NCBI RefSeq assembly: GCF_033439725.1
Contig: NW_026944389.1
Coordinates: 2,852,001-2,916,000, forward strand
Direction: 5' to 3'
DNA length: 64,000 nucleotides
From: Neurospora tetraspora
Taxonomy: Eukaryota > Ascomycota > Sordariomycetes > Sordariales > Sordariaceae
Shown: positions 57,251-64,000 of the stretch, in pieces
How positions within the stretch are numbered: position 1 is the first letter of the stretch
Layout of the letters: each line of letters begins with the position of its first letter
Position numbers and translations under genes: made by a program
The notes under the pieces: model-generated
The model's database searches: none
What the model was told of the DNA's origin: nothing
The model's input: only the letters and a program-made list of their open reading frames with translations

Positions 57251-57818
57251 ATGAAAGCGCAGTTAGACCTGCCTATTGTAGTTGTCCGAGTGCTGTGACG
57301 CATATTGACAAGGGATCTCGCTTTGAGAGTTTAGGTAACAATATGGGTAGCTCTATGAAAGCGCAGTTAGACCTGCCTATTGTAGTTGTCCGAGTGCTGT
57401 GACGCATATTGACAAGGGATCTCGCTTTGAGAGTTTAGGTAACAATATGGGTAGCTCTATGAAAGCGCAGTTAGACCTGCCTATTGTAGTTGTCCGAGTG
57501 CTGTGACGCATATTGACAAGGGATCTCGCTTTGAGAGTTTAGGTAACAATATGGGTAGCTCTATGAAAGCGCAGTTAGACCTGCCTATTGTAGTTGTCCG
57601 AGTGCTGTGACGCATATTGACAAGGGATCTCGCTTTGAGAGTTTAGGTAACAATATGGGTAGCTCTATGAAAGCGCAGTTAGACCTGCCTATTGTGGTTG
57701 TCCGAGTGCTGTGACGCATATTGACAAGGGATGTCGCTTTGAGAGTTTAGGTAACAATATGGGTAGCTCTATGAAAGCGCAGTTAGACCTGCCTATTGTG
57801 GTTGTCCGAGTGCTGTGA
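57251..57818 (+). repeat. 104-bp satellite, five full units plus a partial
   Basis: Units starting atgaaagcgcagttagacct begin at 57251, 57355, 57459, 57563, 57667 and 57771, exactly 104 bp apart. The units are nearly identical (differences such as attgtag/attgtgg and gatctcg/gatgtcg in the last ones), so the array is young or homogenised. It ends about 80 bases before the TATA box of the secreted-protein gene. Confidence 0.93.
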
Positions 57819-57898
57819 TGCTGCTTTGCCTGGCGGTCATAATAGATAAGGATCCTGGAATTGACCGACTCCAGGGCGCTTCAATGTGACGGACTAGG

Positions 57899-57906
57899 TA
57901 TATAAG
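57899..57906 (+). promoter_or_regulatory. TATA box of the small secreted protein gene
   Basis: TATATAAG in ctaggtatataagatac, about 150 bases upstream of the ATG at 58050. Confidence 0.55.
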
Positions 57907-58049
57907 ATACATAACTTCCCAAGCTTCGGAGTCAATCGGAACCTGTTCATCACCTCCCCCAAAACCAACATACCAACCGGACACTATACGACATACCTAC
58001 CACGACCCCTTCGTTCTACACCATTGTACCTACCTACAATACCTCTATC

Positions 58050-58555
58050 ATGTGGTCGTCCGTTGCAAACAAGGCTATCATCGCCTTTGGTACGGCTATT
58101 ATGACCGCCACGCACGTTACGGCCGTGAACGGAGACTGTCAGGGTCAGGGGCAAGGAAATTGCCAGCTCCAGCTCACTGCCACTGCAGAGTGTGAGTAGA
58201 TAGGCAGATAATTAACCACCCGCCGGGCTGCATCAGGCCATAGGTCAAAGTTAGAAGACTAATAGGTGCTATACTAGACGATTGGGTGTATTGGCAACAC
58301 GCAACCATTTATGACTATAAGTGCGATGTCATCGGCGGCAAAGATGTCATAACTACCGGCACGGTTATTTACTCGCAACTGCCTTACGTAGTCATCATAG
58401 ACTCCGTAGTCAACGTCCTTGGCGATATCAGCGTAATCAAGTTCAGATATGCCGACTACACGTGGACGGGGCAGTTTCTTTGCTCGGCGGGGAAGGACAG
58501 TATGCATCGGGACACGTATCGCTGTATTCATGCTTTCCCTTGTAATCAAAAATAA
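58050..58555 (+). CDS. Small secreted cysteine-containing protein (effector-like)
   Basis: Exon 1 is 58050-58191, the intron 58192-58265 (GTGAGT...AATAG, 74 bases) and exon 2 58266-58555. The product is 143 aa. The N-terminus has a hydrophobic core (AIIAFGTAIMTATHVTAV), consistent with a signal peptide cleaved near residues 24-27. The mature part has seven cysteines (DC, NC, EC, KC, LC, RC, PC), a Gly/Gln stretch (QGQGQGN) and a beta-rich middle (TTGTVIYSQLPYVVIIDSVV). I recognise no family. Size, secretion signal and cysteines fit the loose class of fungal small secreted proteins that includes effectors and antimicrobial proteins. The splice junction restores a Cys codon and a long open frame, which supports the model. 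It sits between a satellite array and TE fragments. Confidence 0.72.
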
Positions 58556-59151
58556 GGCAGTGCGGGTGAGGGGGAGACTTGGTGCTAGTCAGTGGTGACG
58601 GACGGAAGGAGGCTTGCTGTTGGGGCCGAGGTGTATGTTCCCGGTGTTGGTCTTGGTGCGGGGGGCGGGAAGCTGAGCGATGCGGCTGAGGCGGCGAGGC
58701 AGACCAGGAGCGACCAGGGTGGACCGGGATGGGTTTGTTGAGATAGAAGACTACATAAGGAGAAGGCTATGTCACAGGAGAATGTAGCCAACTTCCCAGT
58801 ATATCACAAAGTGACTCTGCCGCAGTCTCCCTGCAGATATCCTTATCTTGGCTTCCATCAACACCTCCCTCGCAATCACCAGTAGACTTGAAGATAGCCA
58901 GCCACTTAAATTTCATAACAACTCCTCTAGAGACCGAGTGAGATTTTGGCCCCAGAGCGGTGGTTGGCTCGTCGAACGCCGCCCACTCTTGGCAGGCATC
59001 TCCCTGTTTCGCAGTCCTGACCAGCTCCCTCGTATGCAGCTCTCAGCCAATCGACAAGAACTGCCCCACATCCTTGTGCCTAAATGGGACGGTCTAATCT
59101 GCCCACTCATAGCCGCTGAAACGGCTGAGTGACTGAAGTAAGCGCTGCTGC
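58556..59151. other. No gene seen
   Basis: Intergenic. About 58985-59060 has weak similarity to the 5' part of repeat X (ccctgtttcgcag, atgcagctctcagccaatcgac). Confidence 0.5.
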
Positions 59152-59889
59152 CTAGTCGTTTGTGGTGCCGCCTGTTGAGAATGAGGGGGGGTCGATTTCA
59201 GTATCCTCCTCCAACTCTGAGCGGTCCGAAAGGTGCCGAACAAGATCTTTCCACAACGCCCTATTATTCCATCCTTCACGGGGCTTCCACCCCGGGAACC
59301 GGATCTCCAGAATCCGGCCAAGCGTCAACTCCTCCCTTCCCCACGTATACTTCTCATCCAGCCTAATGTTCGCCCAACCGCAAGACTGAATGAGCGCACG
59401 AATCGTCTGCGGGCGAATGAGCGTACGACTGTGAATGCCCTTCTTCAGAGCTTCGGTGGTCAACTGCTCCACCCATAAGCAGTATACAAGAGGAATGTGG
59501 CCTTCTCCGTTTCGGATATCAAGTCGAGCGCCTAGGTCGACCAGCAGCTGGATCAGATGTTCTGCCATTGGCCAGTTGCTACCAACCAGGTACTCTAAGG
59601 GCGTGACTTGTTCTTTCTCTTCCTCCTCTTCGCTGTCCTCCTCTTCTTCTTCTTCTTTATTGGTGGATCTGTCGAAAAGGAGAGCGTTAAGGTCCAGGCC
59701 ATAGTCTTGGACTAGCATGCGGATGATCTGCTTGACTTGTTTGATATGGTGCTCCTCCAAACGTGCTTTGAATGCAACTGCCTTAGTTCGCCGAGTCTGA
59801 TGAGAGCGTGGCAAGGGAATCTCTCGCTCTTGTTGGATCATGGTTTGGTGATCCACTATAACAAACTGATCACGATGGACCTCCTTCAT
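59152..59889 (-). CDS. Ankyrin-like ORF fused to repeat X sequence (probable fragment)
   Basis: The 245-codon minus-strand frame contains ankyrin-type segments: TPLEYLVGSNWPMAEHLIQL, LVDLGARLDIRNGEGHIPL, and a third around TIRALIQSCGWANIRLDEKY. They are preceded by a highly acidic run (NKEEEEEEDSEEEEEKEQ). The first ~34 residues (from 59889 to about 59789) are encoded by repeat X sequence that recurs at 6900-6990, so the annotated start is probably not ancestral and the true N-terminus has been lost or displaced. It resembles the C-terminal or receptor part of fungal ankyrin proteins. No effector domain remains. It may be expressed as a chimera or be a gene fragment. Confidence 0.55.
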   Translation of the reverse strand: MKEVHRDQFVIVDHQTMIQQEREIPLPRSHQTRRTKAVAFKARLEEHHIKQVKQIIRMLVQDYGLDLNALLFDRSTNKEEEEEEDSEEEEEKEQVTPLEYLVGSNWPMAEHLIQLLVDLGARLDIRNGEGHIPLVYCLWVEQLTTEALKKGIHSRTLIRPQTIRALIQSCGWANIRLDEKYTWGREELTLGRILEIRFPGWKPREGWNNRALWKDLVRHLSDRSELEEDTEIDPPSFSTGGTTND

Positions 59890-60065
59890 GTACCTGCCTT
59901 AACCTACCTTCTTCATCTGCCTGCATTAGCCTACCTCTTCCCTTCCATCCTGGCATGTCATAATCATGGTGGTTGGCTTGCAACACACTATTGGCGCAGC
60001 CGCCAACACCTTATACACGAGTCAATTGGCTGAGAGGGATGCATACAGGGCTGCGAAACAAGGTG
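59776..60065 (-). repeat. Repeat family X, copy 2, distal part
   Basis: Reverse complement of about 6507-6990 without the solo LTR: it contains tgatccactataacaaactg and continues through ccaacaccttatacacgagtcaattgg. The CGAGT at 60018-60022 is the unoccupied target of the LTR found at 6564-6759. It overlaps by about 48 bases in content with the end of the 56300-56622 piece. Confidence 0.8.
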
Positions 60066-61024
60066 ACGGCGGCGTTGAGAGTGACAAGGCAACCGCAGCT
60101 CTAGGATCAGAAGCCGGCAGCCTCCAACACCACTCACAATATGCACGTGCCCTATTTATAAGCCCGACTTTATACTTGTCTGCCTTGACTTAAGTGCATG
60201 CCTGAGGAACTAGGCAGATCAAGCCTGTCGTCTGTTATATTCTAGCAATGTCAAGTAACGCTAATACTGCACGCGAAGCCCAGAGGCCACCACGCGTATC
60301 ACAACTACTTCAAGCATGGCTTCAAGTCAAGCACCTCGCCGTCGCTACCGCCATATGCTGGGGGTTGAGTGGACGGACGGTATGGTGGGATGGCTTTAAG
60401 CCTGCAGCACCCCCGCCCCCCTGGCATACTTGCATGGGGCTTGGCTCGAAGCGAGGCTTGAAGCCTTGATATCAAAACAAACGCTACCCGAAGTGAACCC
60501 TCTGGTTGCCTTTTTGGCATGTCCTCCATTGCAGCATCAAAGCTGCATTTGATCCTTGAAAGACGAAACGTTGATGTGGCACGCTGACATCAGGCTTGAT
60601 GCCAGGTACGGCGCTACGAAGATCCCTCCACCTTTCCACCGCTAGAGGGTGTGCAATCCATTAGGCGTCATTCCCCTATCTTTATCTCTTTTCCATTGTC
60701 ACTGGCGTCCTTCTGGACCATCGTTCCCAGTGTAATAGCAACCAGTCAGGGTAAACAATTACACTAGACCAGACCAGGAGATGGTGACTGAATGAGAGCC
60801 TCAAGGGAACGGGGATTTCCCAAAAAGACTCTTCTGGCGTCACGCCGGCCACATTCCGCAGTACTGGCCTATACCAAACAGCTCTGGTAACACATGTCAG
60901 GGTCCCCATATTGTAGGTTGCCGTGCTATTTCCATGATGTGTGCTAAGTATCTTGGCGTAACAAAGGCTGACGGACAACTTTCTTCTCCTGCCTTCAACC
61001 CCCTGTCTTCCTATGAATATCCTC
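60066..61024. other. No gene seen
   Basis: Contains a TATA-like ctatttataagcccg near 60150. An imperfect inverted pair (cttcaagcatggcttcaag at 60309 and aagcgaggcttgaagcc at 60450) lies further on. No domain in any frame. Confidence 0.5.
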
Positions 61025-61109
61025 TTCCTTCCTCTTCCTTCCTCTACCTCTGTCTACCTTCCTCTTCCTCGCTTTTCCTTCCTCTAACTTGCTCTTCCTT
61101 TCTCTATCT
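61025..61109 (+). repeat. Pyrimidine-rich 85-bp direct repeat, copy 1
   Basis: ttccttcctcttccttcc through ctttctctatct is nearly identical to 62392-62476. The two copies flank the truncated OHCU decarboxylase gene. Confidence 0.8.
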
Positions 61110-61907
61110 TCCCTCATCGACAACGACGAAGGGCGATGACGTGGATATTCTCCCCCTAGTTTTTAGACAGTCTCCTAGTTCTTGGACGACTTGTCACTGG
61201 GAATACCCACGGGCAATTACCACTTTAGACTTGGAGGACGTAGCCAACAAGCCGCTGCTCCTGTCCTTATTTCCACCTGTTGTGGTATCGGCAGTGGTAG
61301 TAGGATAGCTTCCCTGTTCTTTTGACGAGAGCCGTCAACGGTTTCCCTGGGAGTTAGGACTTACTTGCAATTCCTCCTTTGAGCCACTGCCCTCGCCGTG
61401 AGCATGACGAAACGCCAGAAAGCCGAAAACGCATTTTGATGTTCGAGACGGAGAAGCTGACCTCGAAAGAACAAAAATCAAACTGAGGTCTCTGGTTTAG
61501 TTCGATCCAACGTGTCCAGGTATGTAGGGTACACAAACTCTGCTAGCCCACCATCTTAACCCCAGACTCTTGGGTGACATCGACCGCGACTCCTCCAGCT
61601 CCAGAACCCGTGGCATCTGCATCACACTTTTGCTGACTGCACAAGGTCACTTGCGTTGCCCTTGCCCTGCTGACCAACGGCGACGAGAGCGACCAGCCAG
61701 TCGCCCAAATTCCCTCTGTCAAATTTGTTCGTTCTCCCGTCCCCTTTCCGACAGCTTTATACGCACCAATCAGATGCCATTCGGTATTACCAGAAGAGAC
61801 ACTCCCGATACCGAACTCTTTTCAATCTCGACTCTAGCCTGTCATCCTTGTGGTCCTAACCATTCAGCTTGCGAACTAGCCCCCCAGCTGTTAGCAGTAG
61901 CTGACCC
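61110..61907. other. Upstream region of the OHCU decarboxylase fragment
   Basis: No independent gene seen. Open frames on both strands lack domains. An in-frame TGA at 61902-61904 closes the decarboxylase frame on its 5' side. Confidence 0.5.
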
Positions 61908-62381
61908 TTGGCTGCACCACCTATCCCCGACGCCGCCCTCATCTCGACTCTCGATCTCCTCTTCGAGCCTTCTCCCGAACTCCACGCCCTCGCCCTTCCC
62001 ACCCTCCGAACCATCTCCTTCTCCTCCTACCCCGACCTAATCTCCACCATCCGTGACGAGCTCCTCGCCATCGCCAACGCCGTCGCCGTCTCCGCCGCCG
62101 ACCCTTCGGTCCCCGAAACCGAAAAGGAAAACATCAAGCGTCCGCTACACGCGATACTAGGCAGCCATCCCAGGCTGGGCGAGCCCAAGAAGGAGACGCT
62201 GTTTGCGCAAAGTAAGAAGGAGCAGGCGCATTTGAATGCTGCTGGGGATTCAAAGGAGGTGAAGGAGGAGCTGAGGAAGTTGAATAAGCAGTATGAGGAG
62301 GTGTTTCCGGGGCTGAGGTATGGGGTTTGGGTTAATGGACGGCCGAGGAGGGAGATTATGGCATATGAAGAGGAGGATTGA
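61908..62381 (+). pseudogene. OHCU decarboxylase (ureide/urate pathway), start codon lost and C-terminus truncated
   Basis: The 157-codon frame has the hallmarks of 2-oxo-4-hydroxy-4-carboxy-5-ureidoimidazoline decarboxylase, which makes S-allantoin from the uricase product. HPRLGE is at residues 87-92 (active-site His), KKEQ at 103-106 (active-site Glu), and the pattern LNKQYEEVFPGLRYGVWVNGR contains the Arg-bearing NGR. There is no ATG: the frame begins after TGA 61902 with TTG GCT GCA CCA, where ATG GCT would be an ideal fungal start. The usual C-terminal helix after REIM is replaced by AYEEED-stop, and the pyrimidine repeat begins 10 bases later. It is therefore probably a decayed or captured gene copy. 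Confidence 0.75.
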
Positions 62382-62391
62382 GAGGGGGGAT

Positions 62392-62476
62392 TTCCTTCCT
62401 CTTCCTTCCTCTACCTCTGTCTACCTTCCTGTTTCTCACTTTTCCTTCCTCTAACTTGCTCTTCCTTTCTCTATCT
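62392..62476 (+). repeat. Pyrimidine-rich 85-bp direct repeat, copy 2
   Basis: Second copy of 61025-61109, directly after the truncated decarboxylase frame and directly before the repeat X fragment at 62476. Confidence 0.8.
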
Positions 62477-62640
62477 GCCGCCGTCACCCTGTTTCGCAGC
62501 CCTGGCATGCAGCTCTCTCAGCCAATCGACTCGTCTACAAAGGCGTTGGCGGCTGCGCCGGCAGTGTGTTGCAAGCCAACCACCATGGTTATGACATGCC
62601 AGGATGGAAGGGAAGGCAGGTAGATGAAGGAGGTAAGTCA
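62476..62640 (+). repeat. Repeat family X, copy 3 (fragment)
   Basis: Matches about 6507-6560 joined directly to 6765-6890, so it preserves the empty site ACTCG (62529-62533) of the solo LTR at 6564-6759. The match ends around gaaggaggtaagtcaagg. Confidence 0.85.
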
Positions 62641-63430
62641 AGGCAGACATCGACAGTACCTACCTGCCCAGTTACCCTCCACTCCTACTTCCGCTTACAA
62701 GCGATGATGAACACCAATAGTAGGGCGAGGGATGGACATCAAAACCTCTGGCCAACGATGGATCTCTTGCGGCTCCCTCCTCAGCCCTGCAATTGTTTCT
62801 TTACCATGCCCACCATGCCCATCCAGGCTGCATTAGGTGGTGGCTTTGGTCTGCCCTGGGAATGGGATCCCGCCCGTTCCGCTCTTCCGGGGTAAAAGAA
62901 AGGTGGAGAGCCAGTAGAGCATGTCACTGGCACTTCACTGGGTAGAATTAACAACATGATGTCCGTGTGGATCGGAGCACATGAAAGATGTCGAGGCAAC
63001 TTGGCAATCTTGGGTTGCGTCAGTTGTCTTTTCGACGCAGTTATCAATGCACGCCATCCCGCTGAAGAACACCTCTCAGTTGTCTATTCATCCTATCATC
63101 ACATCGACATTCAGTGTCCATACAAACCAAACACCACACCACCATAGCTTATGGATCTGTCACACCAAGAGGAACAAGGAGGAAGCTCCAGCCCCGAGGC
63201 ACGAATAGTCCGCCTAAAGACTGAACCAGGATTCTTTGGACCGATAGACAAGTTTTATGATCGAAAAAGCCAGATCGAGACTCGTAGCAATCGAGTTCAC
63301 CATCTTTTACAACGTAGACGGCGACTTGTACTCCAAACATCCAATAAAGTTGGTGGAATTTTTTTTTGGATTCCTTTTGTTCGACATGCCCACTTTTTAA
63401 CTTGGTGTTTTGAAGGCATATTAAAGATAA
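62641..63430. other. No gene seen
   Basis: Moderate-GC intergenic sequence. Overlapping open frames on both strands have no recognisable domain. Confidence 0.5.
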
Positions 63431-64000
63431 AAGAATAAATGAAATTATATATGCAAATTGGGATTTTAAAAAGAATACTCTTTATATAGGATATGCTTAA
63501 CATTATATATTCGTCCGCTCTGCCCAATCTCGCTACTAACCCCACACCCTTCTTTTAAGCGGTGCTAACCGCGCGCTTCAAGATACTAAAATTAGGTTTC
63601 TAAATATAGTTAAGTACGATATATAGGGTCCTTTAATGTTCCTGGCCAATGGGATATTTCCTTAAATGAAATATCTTTCTTTATAGATTGGCGGCTTAAT
63701 GATAGCATGCGAATATCTTCTCGAAATGATTTTGTCCCAGCAACTACAGATAATTAGTATAAACTTTTAAACTCTAGAATGATTATAACAAACCAGCGAT
63801 AACAATTCTCCCTGGTTTACATTTTACTTTATCAATACGTTTTATAAAATATTCTAATGTAGTGCTTTTATAGCTATACCAGTTCTGAACGTTAGGTAGT
63901 TGCGGAACTGGAGTAAAAGAGTTTTCTTCGTCAGGATAAATAACGAACATCCTCAATAATGTAACAACTGGTAAGGCATTCTGTTAGTAAGCTGTAAAGC
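63431..64000. other. AT-rich, probably RIP-affected repeat at the window edge
   Basis: TpA-rich sequence resembling the island at 11-43 kb. A stretch near 63650-63760 still reads as a plausible peptide on the plus strand (SLNEISFFIDWRLND), ending in TAG. The family is not identified and the element continues beyond the window. Confidence 0.4.

Noticed and set aside
57251-57818. CRISPR-like regular repeats
   Set aside because: The 104-bp units are contiguous with no variable spacers, in a fungal genome; it is a tandem satellite.

Overview
The window looks like an accessory, repeat-rich stretch of a filamentous ascomycete (Pezizomycotina) genome. Short GT-AG introns with CTAAC/CTGAC branch points, a HET-domain gene, a NACHT-ankyrin NLR, a fungal cyanide hydratase and a large AT-rich block with the signature of repeat-induced point mutation (RIP: CpA lost to TpA, coding remnants full of TAA/TAG) all point that way. 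I cannot name the species.

Layout. Bases 1-7.3 kb hold no intact gene. They contain at least five solo LTRs, each with a recognisable 5-bp target duplication, other repeats and one decayed membrane-protein gene. At 7845-8569 a 725-bp terminal-inverted-repeat element sits exactly at the start codon of a HET-domain gene (8569-10911), which also carries an in-frame stop. From 10986 to 43935 lies a 33-kb transposon island. Its outer ends are hAT-type terminal inverted repeats with a 7/8-matching 8-bp target duplication. Nested inside are a minus-strand Ty3/gypsy-like LTR element (11163-25887, target duplication AGGGT), plus-strand gypsy and copia remnants, two related MITEs with perfect 8-bp target duplications, and a 17.4-kb RIP-degraded block flanked by a 38-bp direct repeat.

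From 44 to 55.8 kb the sequence is gene-dense: an unrecognised 260-aa protein, a class I methyltransferase with a +1 frameshift, an aminoglycoside-phosphotransferase-like kinase with one intron, a divergently transcribed PNP_UDP / NLR pair, a truncated Tc1-like transposase and a four-exon cyanide hydratase. From 56 to 64 kb the sequence is again repeat-rich, with a 104-bp satellite, a small secreted cysteine-containing protein, an ankyrin ORF fused to repeat sequence and a truncated OHCU decarboxylase.

The most interesting system is the pair at 48.2-53.0 kb. The PNP_UDP protein (minus strand) ends in a Gly/Asn/Gln-rich motif of about 34 residues. The first exon of the divergent NACHT-ankyrin gene encodes a matching motif at the extreme N-terminus (20/34 identical, ungapped). 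This is the architecture of a fungal amyloid-signalling effector/receptor pair, here with a nucleoside-phosphorylase-like domain as candidate effector. The NLR reading frame has two compensating shifts around the P-loop and Walker B, so this copy may be decaying or may contain sequencing errors.
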